64,000 nt of DNA from Streptomyces roseofulvus. Its GTDB lineage: Bacteria; Actinomycetota; Actinomycetes; Streptomycetales; Streptomycetaceae. The notes below the pieces were generated by a model. That model made no database searches. It saw nothing but the letters and a program-made list of their open reading frames with translations, and had not been told where the DNA came from. Numbering within the stretch: position 1 is the stretch's first letter; the number at the start of each line of letters is the position of its first letter. Both the position numbers and the translations under genes were made by a program. Shown here piece by piece: positions 26,401-42,799 of this stretch. Location: positions 7,750,001 to 7,814,000 of the forward strand of contig NZ_BAAAWE010000001.1 of the NCBI RefSeq assembly GCF_039534915.1, in the 5' to 3' direction.

Positions 26401-29400
26401 GTCCGGGAGTCCGACCTCGCCGCGTACGCCCACCAGGACGTGCCCTTCGACCGGATCGTGGAGGAGCTGAACCCGGTCCGCTCGCTCGCCCGGCACCCGC
26501 TCTTCCAGGTGATGCTGGCCCTCCAGGACGCCACCCCGGTCCCGGCCCTGCCGGGCTGCGCGGTGCGGGTCGCGCACCCGGACCGCCACAGCGCCAAGTT
26601 CGACCTCACCTTCGTCGCCGAACAGCACCACACCGAGGACGGCGCCCCCGCCGGCCTGACCGGGTTCCTGGAGTACGCCACCGACCTCTTCGACCGGACG
26701 ACGGCCGAGGCGCTCGCCGCCCGCCTGGTCCGCCTCCTCACGGCGGCCGCGGCCGAGCCGGACCGCCGGATCGGCGACCTCGACGTCCTCTCCGCCGACG
26801 AGCGCACCACGCTCCTCGACACCTGGAACGCCACCGCCCCCGCCCACGCCCTCCCGCAGCCCGCGGGCGTCCACGAGCTCTTCGAGCGGCAGGCCGCCCG
26901 CACCCCCGACGCCACCGCCCTCGTCCTCCCGGACCGCACGATCGGCTACGCGGAGCTCAACGCCTCCGCGAACCGGCTCGCCCGCCACCTCCGCGCCCGG
27001 GGCACGCGCCGCGGCGACACCGTCGCCGTCCTCCTCGACCGGGACCTCGACCTCGTCGTCGCCGTCCTCGCCGTCCTCAAGGCGGGCGCCGGATACACCC
27101 TCCTCGACGCCGGATTCCCCGTCGAGCGGCTGCGGACCGTCGCCGACACCGCCGGGGCCCGGATCGTCGTCACCGCCGGCGAACCCGCCGACGGCTGGCG
27201 CCACGCCGCCGCCGACTTCGTACGCCTGGACACCGAGGCGGACGCGATCGCCGCCCTGGACGCCACCGACCTGGGACGGATCGCCGGGCCCGAGGACGTG
27301 GCCTGCGTGATGTTCACGTCGGGCTCCACCGGGGCGCCGAAGGGGGTCGTGGCGCCGCACCGGGCGATGGCGGGGACGCTGACGGGCCAGGACTTCGTGG
27401 CCTTCGGCCCGGACGAGGTGTGGCTGCAGTGCGCGCCGGTGTCCTGGGACGCGTTCGCGCTGGAGCTGTTCGGCGCGCTGCTGCACGGCGGCACCTGCGT
27501 CCTCCAGCCGGGACTCAAGCCCGAACCGTCGGTCATCGCCCGGCTCGTCGCGACCCACGGCGTGACGACCGTCCACGTCTCGGCGAGCCTGCTGAATTTC
27601 CTGCTCGACGAGTACCCGGGGTGCTTCGCGGGGGTGCGGCAGGTGATGACGGGTGGTGAGCCGTTGTCCGTGGCGCACGTCGCGAAGGCGCGGGCGGAGT
27701 ATCCGGGGCTGCGGCTGGTGAACGGCTATTCGCCGGTCGAGTCGATGATCTTCACCTGCTGCCACACGGTGGAGGGCCGGGACACGACGGCTCCGTCGAT
27801 CCCGGTGGGCCGGCCGATCGCCGGCAAGCGGGTGTACGTGCTGGACGAGCGGCTGCGGCCGGTCCCGGTCGGTGTGACGGGGGAGCTGTACATGGCCGGC
27901 GTCGGCCTCGCCCGCGGCTACGTGGGCCAGCCGGGCCTGACGGCGGAGCGGTTCGTCGCCCACCCGCACGGCACTCCGGGGGAGCGGGTCTACCGGACCG
28001 GCGACCTGGTGCGGTGGCGCGCGGACGGTGTGCTGGAGTTCCTGGGGCGTGCCGACGGGCAGGTGAAGATCCGCGGGTTCCGGGTCGAACCCGGCGAGGT
28101 CCAGGCGGTGTTGATGGCCCACGGGACCGTTCGCCAGGCCGCCGTCGTCGTCCGCGAGGACCGGCCCGGCGACAAGCGCCTCGTCGCGTACGCCGTCCTC
28201 GACGCGCCCGGCGCCGCCACCCCCGAGGAGCTGCGCGACCACGCGGCCGAGCGGCTGCCCGAGCACCTCGTGCCCTCCGCCGTCGTCGTCCTGGACGCCC
28301 TCCCGCTCACCCCGAACGGAAAGCTCGACCGCCAGGCCCTGCCCGCCCCCGACACCACCGCACCCGCCGGCGGCCGCGCCCCGCGCACCCCGCGCGAGGA
28401 GGTCCTCTGCGGCCTCTTCGCCCAGGTCCTCGGCGTCGCGGACGTCGGCGTGGACGACGACTTCTTCCACCTCGGCGGCCACTCCCTGCTCGCCGCCCGC
28501 CTCACCGGCCGCATCCGCACCGCCCTCGGCGTCGAGGCCGGCGTCCGCGACCTCTTCCAGGCGCCCACCGTCGCCGCGCTCGCCCGCCGCCTCGACGGCG
28601 CCGCGTCCGCCCGGCCGGCCCTGCGCCCCGCCGCCCGCCCCGCGGAACTGCCGCTCTCCTACGCCCAGCAGCGCCTCTGGTTCCTCGACACCGCGCAGGG
28701 CGCCACCGGCGGCACCGCCTACAACCTCACCTTCGCCGCCCGTCTCGACGGCACCGTCGACCCCGACGTCCTGCGGGCCGCGCTCGCCGACCTCGCCGGC
28801 CGCCACGAGCCCCTCCGCACCCGCTTCCCGGCCGTCGACGGCCTGCCCCACCAGTCCGTCGTCCCGGCCGCCGACGCCCGCCCCGACCTGACCGTCACCG
28901 ACCACCCGCACACCCCCGACGAGCTGACCGCCGCCCTCCGGGCCGCCGCCGCCCACCGCTTCGACCTGGCCGGCGAACTCCCGCTCCGGGCCCACCTCCT
29001 CACCGCCGACACCGGCGACCACGTGCTGCTCCTGGTGATGCACCACATCGCCGCCGACGGCTGGTCCATGACCCCGCTCCTGCGCGACCTGGCCGCCGCC
29101 TACGCCGCCCGCGCCGCCGGGGACGAACCCTCCTGGGCGCCGCTGCCGGTCCAGTACGCCGACTACACCCTCTGGCAGCGCGACCTCCTCGGCGACGACA
29201 CCGACCCGGACAGCCTCCTCGCCCGCCAGCTCGACCACTGGCGCGGCGCCCTCGCCGGCCTGCCCGACGCCCTGCCCATGCCCACCGACCGGCCCCGCGC
29301 CGGCGACACCCGAGGCGACGGCGCCGTCCTGCCCGTGCGGTTCGGGCCCGCGCTCCACCAGGGGCTGCGCGACCTCGCCCGGGAGACCCACTCCACCCTC

Positions 29401-32400
29401 TTCATGGTCGTGCAGGCCGGCCTCGCCGCCCTGCTGACCCGGCTCGGCGCCGGCAGTGACATCCCGCTCGGTACGGCCGTCGCGGGCCGTACCGACGAGG
29501 CCCTGGACGACCTGGTCGGCTTCTTCGTCAACACGCTCGTCCTGCGGACCGACACCTCCGGCGACCCCACCTTCCGCGAGCTCGTCGCCCGCGTCCGGGA
29601 GACCGACCTCGCCGCCTACGCCCACCAGGACGTGCCCTTCGAGCGGCTGGTCGAGGAGCTGAACCCGGTCCGCTCGCTCACCCGGCACCCGCTCTTCCAG
29701 GTGATGCTCGTCCTCCAGAACACCGAGGAGACCGACGTACGCCTCGGCGACGCCACCGCCCGCCCCGAACCGGTCACCAACACCTCCGCCAAGTTCGACC
29801 TCTCCCTCGCCCTCGCCGAGACCCACGACGAGGCCGGCGCCCCCGCCGGACTCGACGGCGGCCTCGAATACGCCACCGACCTCTTCGACCCCGCCACCGC
29901 GCGCACCCTCCTCACCCGCCTCGAACGCCTGCTGCACGCCGCCGTCACCGACCCCGACCGCCCCCTCGGCACCCTCGACCTCCTCTCCGCCGACGAACGC
30001 CACACCACCCTCACCACCTGGAACGACACCGCCGCCCCCTACCCGCACGACCGCCCCCTGCACGAACTCTTCGCCGACCAGGTCGCCCGCGCCCCCCACG
30101 CCACCGCCCTGATCTCCGGGGACGAGCGGATCGGCTACGGCGAACTCGACGCCCGCGCCAACCGCCTCGCCCACCACCTCATCGCCCTCGGCGTCGGCCA
30201 CGGCGACGTCGTCGGCGTCCTCGTCACCCGCGGCCCCGACCTCGTCACCGGCATCCTCGCCGCCCTCAAGTGCGGCGCCGCGTACGTCCCCCTGGACCCG
30301 GACCACCCCGAGGACCGGCTCCGCTCCATCGTCGAGGAGGCCGGCGTCCGCACCGCCGTCACCCACGGCGCGCTCGCCGCCCTGCTGCCGCCGGACCTCA
30401 CCCTGGTCCGCGCCGACGCGCCCGCCGACCGCGCCCTGATCGACGCCCGCCCCGCCACCGCCCCCGCCGTGCGGGTCCTCGCCGACGACCTCGCCTGCGT
30501 CCTCTTCACCTCCGGCTCCACCGGCCGCCCCAAGGGCGTCGCCTCCCCGCACCGCGCCACCGTCCGCACCTTCTTCGGCCAGGAGTACGCGGCCTTCGGC
30601 CCGGACGAGGTGTGGCTCCAGTGCGCCCCCGTCTCCTGGGACGGCCTCACCCTGGAGCTCTGGCCCGCCCTCCTGCACGGCGGCACCTGCGTCCTCGCCC
30701 CCGGCCAGAGCCCCGACCCCGGCGTGATCGCCGACCTCGTCGCCGCGCACGACATCACCACCGTCTGGCTCTCCGCCGGCCTCTTCGCCGTCATCGCCGA
30801 CACCCGCCCCGAGGTCTTCCGCACCCTGCGCCAGGTCATGACCGGCGGCGAAGCGCCCTCCCTCGCCCATCTCCAGCGCGTCCGCCGGGACTTCCCGCAC
30901 CTGCGGATCGTCCACGGCTACGGCCCCGTCGAGTCGATGGTCTTCACCAACTGCCACCAGGTCACCGCCGCCGACACCGCGGGCGCCACCGTCCCCGTCG
31001 GCCGCCCCCTCGCCCACACCCAGGTGTACGTCCTCGACGCCCGCCTCCAGCCCGTCCCCGCCGGAGTCACCGGCGAGCTGTACGTCTCCGGCGACGGCCT
31101 CGCCCACGGCTACCGCCACCGCCCGGCCCTCACCGCCGAACGGTTCGTCGCCCACCCCCACGGACCGCGCGGCGCCCGCGCGTACCGCACCGGCGACCTC
31201 GCCCGCTGGCGCGCCGACGGCACCCTGGAGATCGCCGGCCGCGCCGACGGCCAGGTCAAGGTGCGCGGCTTCCGGATCGAACCGGGCGAGATCGAGGCCG
31301 TCGCCGGCCGCCACCCCGGCGTCACCCACACCGCCGTCGTCGTCCGCGAGGACCGCCCCGGCGACCGGCACATCGTCGCCTACGTCGTCGGCGACGCCGA
31401 CCCCGCCGCCCTCCGCGACCACCTCGCCCGCACCCTGCCCCCCCACATGGTGCCGTCCGCCATCGTCCCCCTGGACGCCCTGCCCCTCACCCCCAACGGC
31501 AAGCTCGACCGACGCGCCCTGCCCGCCCCCGACTTCACCGCCGGCGCCGCCCACCGCGCCCCCCGCACCCCGCGCGAGGAGATCCTCTGCGGACTCTTCG
31601 CCGACCTCCTCGGCCTCCCCGAGACCGGCATCGACGACGACTTCTTCGCCCGCGGCGGCCACTCCCTCCTCGCCGCCCGCCTCGCCGTCCGCATCCGCGC
31701 CGCCCTCGGCGCGGAACTCACCCTCCGCGACCTCTTCGAGGCCCCGACCGTGGCCGCCCTCGCCGAACGCCTCGACGCCGCCGCCCCCGCCCGGCCCGCC
31801 CTGCTCCCCGCCACCCGGCCCGCCGCCCTGCCGCTCTCCCCGGCCCAGCGCCGCCTCTGGTTCCTCGACCGGGCCGAGAACGGCGCCGCCGCCTACAACG
31901 TCGCCCATGCCCTGCACCTCGACGGCCCGCCCGACCCCACGGCCCTCGCCGCCGCGCTCGCCGACGTCACCCGGCGGCACGAGGCCCTCCGCACCGTCTT
32001 CCACGAGGAACGCGGCGAAGTCCACCAGCGGATCCTGCCCCCCGACCGGGCACGCCCCGACCTCCCCGTCACCCCCACCCGACCGGCCGACCTGCCCGCC
32101 GTCCTCTCCGCCCACGCCGCCCGCCCCTTCGACCTCGCGACCGAACCACCCCTCCGCGCCCACCTGTTCACGACCTCGGCGGAGGAGTCCGTCCTGCTCC
32201 TCGTCGTGCACCACATCGCCTGCGACGGCTGGTCGATGGCGCCGCTCGTCCGGGACCTGACCGAGGCGCACGCGGCCCGCACCGAGGGCCGCGCACCGGA
32301 GTGGGCGCCGCTGCCCGTCCAGTACGCCGACTACACCCTCTGGCAGCGCGACCTGCTCGGCGACGCCACCGACCCCGGCAGCCTCCTCGCCCGGCAGACC

Positions 32401-35001
32401 GCGCACTGGAAGGCGGCCCTCGCCGGCCTCCCCGACACCCTCGCCCTGCCCACGGACCGGCCCCGGCCGCCCGCCGCCACCCACCGCGGCGACACCGTCC
32501 CCGTCCACCTCGACGCCGACCTCCACCGGCACCTGCTGACGCTCGCCCGCACCTCCGGCGGCACCCTCTTCATGGTCCTCCAGGCGGGCCTGGCGACCCT
32601 CCTGACCCGGCTCGGCGCCGGCACCGACATCCCGCTGGGCACCCCGGTCGCCGGACGGTCGGACGAGGCCCTGGACGACCTGGTCGGCTTCTTCGTCAAC
32701 ACGCTGGTGCTGCGCACCGACACCTCCGGCGACCCGACGTTCCGGGAGCTGATCGCCCGGGTGCGGGAGACCGACCTCGCCGCCCACGCCCACCAGGACG
32801 TCCCCTTCGAGCACCTGGTCGAGGAGCTGAACCCGGCCAGGTCGCTCGCCCGGCACCCGCTCTTCCAGGTGATGCTCGTCCTCCAGAACAACGCCGAGGC
32901 CGCGCCCCGAGCCCTCGGCGGCAGCCCCCGGCTCGCCTCCGTGCTCAACGGCACCGCCAAGTTCGACCTCACCGCCGCCTTCACCGAGAACCACGCCGAC
33001 GACGGCACCCCGTCCGGCATCACCGGAGCCCTCGAATACGCCGTCGACCTCTTCGACCGGGACAGCGCCGAGGCCCTGGCGGCGCGGCTGCTCCGGCTCC
33101 TGGCGGCGGCCGCGGCCGACCCGGACGCCCGCATCGGGGACCTGGAGCTGCTGGACGCGGGGGAGCGGCGGCTGCTCCTGGAGAAGCACAACGCCACCGC
33201 CCGCCCCCACCCGTACACCGACGCCCCCGTGCACGAGCTGTTCGCGCGGCGGGCCGCCCGAACCCCCGAGGCGACGGCCCTGGCCTCCGGCGACGCACGG
33301 GTGTCGTACGGGCGACTCGACCGGGACGCCAACCGGCTGGCCCACCACCTCCTCGCCCGGGGCGTACGGCGCGGCGACACGGTCGGCGTCCTCCTGGAGC
33401 GCGAGCCGGGCCTGGTCACGGCGGTGCTCGCGGTGCTGAAGGCCGGGGCCGCGTACACGCTCCTCGACCCCGGATTCCCGGCGGAACGCCTGCGGGAGAC
33501 GACGGCCCGGGCCGGCGTCACGACGCTCGTCACGGCCGGCACGCTCGCCGACGACCTCGGCGGCGGGCTCGTACCGCTCCGGCTCGACGCCGAAGCCGAG
33601 GCGATCGCCGCCCGCCCGGACACCGCCCCCGGACCGATCGCGGGACCCGAGGACGCCGCCTGCGTGATGTTCACCTCGGGCTCGACGGGCGTGCCGAAGG
33701 GCGTGGTGGCCCCGCACCGGGCCCTCACCGGCACCCTGACGGGCCAGGAGTACGTGGCCTTCGGCCCGGACGAGGTGTGGCTGCAGTGCGCACCGGTGTC
33801 CTGGGACGCCTTCGCCCTGGAGGTCTTCGGCCCGCTGCTGCACGGCGGCACCTGCGTCCTCCAGCCGGGACTCAAGCCCGAACCGTCGGTCATCGCCCGG
33901 CTCGTCGCGACCCACGGCGTGACGACCGTCCACGTCTCGGCGAGCCTGCTGAACTTCCTGCTCGACGAGTACCCGGGGTGCTTCGCGGGGGTGCGGCAGG
34001 TGATGACGGGTGGTGAGCCGTTGTCCGTGGCGCACGTCGCGAAGGCGCGGGCGGAGTATCCGGGGCTGCGGCTGGTGAACGGCTATTCGCCGGTCGAGTC
34101 GATGATCTTCACGTGCTGCCACACGGTGGAGGGCCGGGACACGACGGCTCCGTCGATCCCGGTGGGCCGGCCGATCGCCGGCAAGCGGGTGTACGTGCTG
34201 GACGAGCGGCTGCGGCCGGTCCCGGTCGGTGTGACCGGGGAGCTGTACATGGCCGGCGTCGGCCTCGCCCGCGGCTACGTGGGCCAGCCGGGCCTGACGG
34301 CGGAACGGTTCGTCGCCCACCCGCACGGCACTCCGGGGGAGCGGGTCTACCGGACCGGCGACCTGGTGCGGTGGCGCGCGGACGGTGTGCTGGAGTTCCT
34401 GGGGCGTGCCGACGGGCAGGTGAAGATCCGCGGGTTCCGGGTCGAACCCGGCGAGGTCCAGGCGGTGTTGATGGCCCACGGGACCGTCCGCCAGGCCGCC
34501 GTCGTCGTCCGCGAGGACCGGCCCGGCGACAAGCGCCTCGCCGCCTACCTGGTCGCCGAGCCCGGCACCGTACTCGACCCTGACGACGTCCGCTCCCACG
34601 CGGCCGGCCGGCTCCCCGAGCACCTCCGGCCCAGCAGCTACACCGTCCTGGACGCGCTCCCGCTCACCCCGAACGGCAAGCTCGACCGCCAGGCCCTGCC
34701 CGCCCCCGCCACCACCGCCCCCGCCGGCGGACGGGCCCCGCGCACCGCGCAGGAGAAGCTCCTCTGCGACCTCTTCGCCGAGGTCCTCGGCGCCGAGCAC
34801 GTGAGCGCGGACGCCGACTTCTTCCACCTCGGCGGCCACTCGCTCCTCGTCACCCGCCTGATCAGCCGCGTCCGCGCGGTGTGCGACACCGAACTGTCCA
34901 TCAAGACCGTGTTCGAAGCGCCCACGCCGGCCGCCCTGGCCGAGCGTCTGGACGGCGCCGAGAAGGCCAGGCCCGCCCTGCGGCGCCGGTCCCGCTCCTG
35001 A
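20434..35001 (+). CDS. NRPS, five modules: A-T-(C-A-T)x4
   Basis: 4855 residues from ATG 20434 (ATG 20440 and 20443 are equal alternatives; no start has a strong ribosome site). Domains: A1 ~10-505, T1 (Ser549), C1 ~605-1050, A2 ~1070-1570, T2 (Ser1616), C2 ~1670-2120, A3 ~2145-2640, T3 (Ser2684), C3 ~2735-3190, A4 ~3210-3700, T4 (Ser3744), C4 ~3795-4250, A5 ~4265-4760, T5 (Ser4803). All C domains have HHIxxDGW; all A domains keep TSGSTGxPKG and PNGKLDR. No epimerase, methyltransferase, cyclisation or starter C domain is present, so synthesis starts from a free amino acid and residues should stay L unless loaded as D. Specificity codes read by eye: A1, A3, A5 DALHMGGIFK; A2 DALYIGGIFK; A4 DGLWMGGVFK, nearest to valine-type codes but with unusual residues at position 278. 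Confidence 0.96.
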   Translation: MEMMKVSLDCVHEVFEEQAARTPDATAVVFEGRGTAYGELNARANRLARHLTARGVRRGDTVGVLLERDTELVVAVLAVLKAGAGYTLLDPGLPAERVRAVASLAGTAHVVTAARFAGHWDGTPVLPVPVDAEADAIAARDAGDPGRVAGPEDVACVMFTSGSTGVPKGVVAPHRAMTGTLTGQDFVAFGPDEVWLQCAPVSWDAFALELFGALLHGGTCVLQPGTRPEPAVIARLIAAHGVTTVHVSASLLNFLLDEYPGCFDGVRQLMTGGEPLSVPHVARALAAYPGLRLVNGYSPVESMIFTCCHTIGERDTEHAAIPVGSVLTHKQVHVLDERLRPLPAGAEGELYMAGVGLARGYAGQPGLTAERFVAHPYGAPGARLYRTGDLVRRRPDGVVEFVGRADGQVKIRGFRVEPGEVQAVVMTHPHVRQAAVVVREDHPGSKRLVAYAVLDAPGAATPEELRDHAAARLPEHLVPSAVVVLDALPLTPNGKLDRQALPAPTTRTAPVGRAPRTPAEHTLCGLFADVLGLHEVGADESFLLLGGHSLLAARLISRVRRAFGVEIGIRDLFGAPTPAALAEVLDGAEEAPPALLPAARPAELPLSAAQQRIWFLDQAEGRATGPEPAGGATYNVPLALRLRGALDADALRSAIDDLAERHEALRTRHPATDGRPRQEVPAAGDARVPWTHTAPGPAGLPDALTAAARQGFDLATQPPLRAHLFDVVPGEHVLLLVVHHIACDGWSLAPLVADLATAYTARAAGGAPEWAPLPVQYADYTLWQRDLLGDPADPDSVLARQLAHWRQALAGLGDETALPTDRPRPLHPSHRGGVVPVDLPAGLHARLLDLARGGDCTLFMVVQAGLAALLTRLGAGDDIALGTPVAGRSDEALDDLVGFFANTLVLRTDTSGDPTFRELLARVRESDLAAYAHQDVPFDRIVEELNPVRSPARHPLFQVMLVLQNNAVATPRLPGVDLVEQRVLTLDVAKFDLTFDVTEGYDAVGRPTGIRGTVQYAVDLFDRDSAEALVARLVRLLEAAAARPDVPIGDLDVLTDGERRQLLGEGTAPAAYGVPAHELFERQALARSGATALVSGDERMTYGELERAANRLARHLVGLGVRRGDTVGVLLEREPRLVVALLAVLKAGAAYTLLDPGFPGERLRDVVGRAGLARVVTAGELGDVLGPEVHLVRLDAAPDAARIAAEAGTAPGRPVGPEDAACVMFTSGSTGVPKGVVAPHRALTGTLTGQEYVAFGPDQVWLQSAPMSWDAFALEVFGPLLHGGTCVLQPGGKPEPAVIAELIARHHVTSAYLSASLLNFLLDEYPGCFAGMRQVIGGGEAASPAHAAKALAEYPGLRLVNGYGPVEAMIFVSTHTVTPEDTRHPAIPIGRPIAHERMYVLDDRLRPVPTGVVGDLYLTGAGLAHGYLGQPGLTAERFVAHPHGAPGERVYRTGDLVRRRADGVLEYVGRADGQVKIRGFRVEPGEIQAVLMRHPHVRQAAVVVREDRPGDKRLAAYLVAEPGTVLDPDDARAHTTAHLPEHLRPGSYTLLDALPLTPNGKLDRRALPAPAPTASADAGAEPRTPREAALAELFAGVLGVERVGVHDSFFDLGGHSLLAARLISRVRTTLAAHVGIGELFHAPTVAALAAHLDAHGTEAGHAARPPLLPAPRPDRVPLSSAQQRLWFLDQAEEPSASYHVPLALRIRGPLDTDALRQAVLDVTARHEALRTVFPTTDGEPRQHVLDSDDTTLAAAVWHTAARSEQELPQALRDGSAHRFDLAAEPPLRATLLTVADDDHVLLLVMHHIAADGWSLAPLTRDLTTAYAARRAGRTPEWAPLPVQYADHTLWQRALLGDETDPDSLARRQLDHWREALAGAPDATALPTDRPRPPVASHRGDSVPLSLDAGLHGRLLDLARSGDSTLFMVVQAGLAALLTRLGAGDDIPLGTPVAGRSDEALDDLVGFFVNTLVLRTDTSGDPTFRELLARVRESDLAAYAHQDVPFDRIVEELNPVRSLARHPLFQVMLALQDATPVPALPGCAVRVAHPDRHSAKFDLTFVAEQHHTEDGAPAGLTGFLEYATDLFDRTTAEALAARLVRLLTAAAAEPDRRIGDLDVLSADERTTLLDTWNATAPAHALPQPAGVHELFERQAARTPDATALVLPDRTIGYAELNASANRLARHLRARGTRRGDTVAVLLDRDLDLVVAVLAVLKAGAGYTLLDAGFPVERLRTVADTAGARIVVTAGEPADGWRHAAADFVRLDTEADAIAALDATDLGRIAGPEDVACVMFTSGSTGAPKGVVAPHRAMAGTLTGQDFVAFGPDEVWLQCAPVSWDAFALELFGALLHGGTCVLQPGLKPEPSVIARLVATHGVTTVHVSASLLNFLLDEYPGCFAGVRQVMTGGEPLSVAHVAKARAEYPGLRLVNGYSPVESMIFTCCHTVEGRDTTAPSIPVGRPIAGKRVYVLDERLRPVPVGVTGELYMAGVGLARGYVGQPGLTAERFVAHPHGTPGERVYRTGDLVRWRADGVLEFLGRADGQVKIRGFRVEPGEVQAVLMAHGTVRQAAVVVREDRPGDKRLVAYAVLDAPGAATPEELRDHAAERLPEHLVPSAVVVLDALPLTPNGKLDRQALPAPDTTAPAGGRAPRTPREEVLCGLFAQVLGVADVGVDDDFFHLGGHSLLAARLTGRIRTALGVEAGVRDLFQAPTVAALARRLDGAASARPALRPAARPAELPLSYAQQRLWFLDTAQGATGGTAYNLTFAARLDGTVDPDVLRAALADLAGRHEPLRTRFPAVDGLPHQSVVPAADARPDLTVTDHPHTPDELTAALRAAAAHRFDLAGELPLRAHLLTADTGDHVLLLVMHHIAADGWSMTPLLRDLAAAYAARAAGDEPSWAPLPVQYADYTLWQRDLLGDDTDPDSLLARQLDHWRGALAGLPDALPMPTDRPRAGDTRGDGAVLPVRFGPALHQGLRDLARETHSTLFMVVQAGLAALLTRLGAGSDIPLGTAVAGRTDEALDDLVGFFVNTLVLRTDTSGDPTFRELVARVRETDLAAYAHQDVPFERLVEELNPVRSLTRHPLFQVMLVLQNTEETDVRLGDATARPEPVTNTSAKFDLSLALAETHDEAGAPAGLDGGLEYATDLFDPATARTLLTRLERLLHAAVTDPDRPLGTLDLLSADERHTTLTTWNDTAAPYPHDRPLHELFADQVARAPHATALISGDERIGYGELDARANRLAHHLIALGVGHGDVVGVLVTRGPDLVTGILAALKCGAAYVPLDPDHPEDRLRSIVEEAGVRTAVTHGALAALLPPDLTLVRADAPADRALIDARPATAPAVRVLADDLACVLFTSGSTGRPKGVASPHRATVRTFFGQEYAAFGPDEVWLQCAPVSWDGLTLELWPALLHGGTCVLAPGQSPDPGVIADLVAAHDITTVWLSAGLFAVIADTRPEVFRTLRQVMTGGEAPSLAHLQRVRRDFPHLRIVHGYGPVESMVFTNCHQVTAADTAGATVPVGRPLAHTQVYVLDARLQPVPAGVTGELYVSGDGLAHGYRHRPALTAERFVAHPHGPRGARAYRTGDLARWRADGTLEIAGRADGQVKVRGFRIEPGEIEAVAGRHPGVTHTAVVVREDRPGDRHIVAYVVGDADPAALRDHLARTLPPHMVPSAIVPLDALPLTPNGKLDRRALPAPDFTAGAAHRAPRTPREEILCGLFADLLGLPETGIDDDFFARGGHSLLAARLAVRIRAALGAELTLRDLFEAPTVAALAERLDAAAPARPALLPATRPAALPLSPAQRRLWFLDRAENGAAAYNVAHALHLDGPPDPTALAAALADVTRRHEALRTVFHEERGEVHQRILPPDRARPDLPVTPTRPADLPAVLSAHAARPFDLATEPPLRAHLFTTSAEESVLLLVVHHIACDGWSMAPLVRDLTEAHAARTEGRAPEWAPLPVQYADYTLWQRDLLGDATDPGSLLARQTAHWKAALAGLPDTLALPTDRPRPPAATHRGDTVPVHLDADLHRHLLTLARTSGGTLFMVLQAGLATLLTRLGAGTDIPLGTPVAGRSDEALDDLVGFFVNTLVLRTDTSGDPTFRELIARVRETDLAAHAHQDVPFEHLVEELNPARSLARHPLFQVMLVLQNNAEAAPRALGGSPRLASVLNGTAKFDLTAAFTENHADDGTPSGITGALEYAVDLFDRDSAEALAARLLRLLAAAAADPDARIGDLELLDAGERRLLLEKHNATARPHPYTDAPVHELFARRAARTPEATALASGDARVSYGRLDRDANRLAHHLLARGVRRGDTVGVLLEREPGLVTAVLAVLKAGAAYTLLDPGFPAERLRETTARAGVTTLVTAGTLADDLGGGLVPLRLDAEAEAIAARPDTAPGPIAGPEDAACVMFTSGSTGVPKGVVAPHRALTGTLTGQEYVAFGPDEVWLQCAPVSWDAFALEVFGPLLHGGTCVLQPGLKPEPSVIARLVATHGVTTVHVSASLLNFLLDEYPGCFAGVRQVMTGGEPLSVAHVAKARAEYPGLRLVNGYSPVESMIFTCCHTVEGRDTTAPSIPVGRPIAGKRVYVLDERLRPVPVGVTGELYMAGVGLARGYVGQPGLTAERFVAHPHGTPGERVYRTGDLVRWRADGVLEFLGRADGQVKIRGFRVEPGEVQAVLMAHGTVRQAAVVVREDRPGDKRLAAYLVAEPGTVLDPDDVRSHAAGRLPEHLRPSSYTVLDALPLTPNGKLDRQALPAPATTAPAGGRAPRTAQEKLLCDLFAEVLGAEHVSADADFFHLGGHSLLVTRLISRVRAVCDTELSIKTVFEAPTPAALAERLDGAEKARPALRRRSRS
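27484..28183 (+). repeat. Near-identical ~700-bp block, copy in A3
   Basis: This block matches 33841-34540 in A5 at a constant offset of 6357 bp with only about five differences seen by eye (for example aattt/aactt near 27599 and ttc/tcc near 28128). It covers the substrate pocket through motif A8. Its synonymous codons (GGT, TAT, TTG) are less GC-rich than the surrounding NRPS, suggesting recent import followed by copying. Confidence 0.85.
33841..34540 (+). repeat. Near-identical ~700-bp block, copy in A5
   Basis: Second copy of the A3 block. Immediately upstream (about 33649-33860) A5 instead matches A2 (from ~24081), and immediately downstream (34525-34590) it again matches A2 (24961-25025), so A5 is a patchwork with the A3-type pocket inserted in an A2-type frame. 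Confidence 0.85.
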
Positions 35002-35010
35002 GGAGAATCC

Positions 35011-42300
<7,290 letters not shown>

Positions 42301-42348
42301 TCCACCGACCACCCGTCCCTCCCGTTCCTCCCCACCCAGGAGACCTCC

Positions 42349-42747
42349 ATGCGGACCGACACCACCCCGCCCGCCGCCCCGACGACCACCCCCGCCTCCA
42401 CCGAGGACCGGGTGCGCCACTACTACGACCTCGTCGACGCCGGCGACGTCCCCGGCCTCGTCGGCCTGTTCACCCCGGACGCCGTCTACCACCGCCCCGG
42501 CTACCCGCCGTTCGACGGCCACGAGGGCCTCACCCGCTTCTACGGCGGCACCCGGGTCATCCGCACCGGCCGCCACACCCTCACCACGATCGTCGCCGAC
42601 GGCTCCGACATCGCCGTCCACGGCGAGTTCCACGGCGAGCTCCACGACGGCACCACGGTCGGACTGCGCTTCGCCGACTTCTTCCGGGTCGCCGACGACG
42701 GCCGCTTCGGCCGCCGCGACACCTTCTTCTTCGCACCGCTCGTCTGA
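42349..42747 (+). CDS. SnoaL-like / NTF2-fold protein
   Basis: 132 residues; ATG 42349 with CAGGAGACC upstream. The pattern EDRVRHYYDLVDAGDVPGLVGLFTPDAVYHRPG...FDGHEGLTRFYGGTRVI and a C-terminal FRVADDGRFGRRDTFFF is the NTF2/SnoaL cone fold. The family includes cyclases, isomerases, hydroxylases and many binding proteins in biosynthetic clusters. It lies 48 bp after the TE-containing NRPS and is probably a tailoring or accessory protein of the pathway. The reaction is not predictable. Confidence 0.8.
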   Translation: MRTDTTPPAAPTTTPASTEDRVRHYYDLVDAGDVPGLVGLFTPDAVYHRPGYPPFDGHEGLTRFYGGTRVIRTGRHTLTTIVADGSDIAVHGEFHGELHDGTTVGLRFADFFRVADDGRFGRRDTFFFAPLV

Positions 42748-42799
42748 CCGGCCCGAGCCGGAACCCCGCCACCCCCCGTCGACCCGTAAGGAACCCGCC

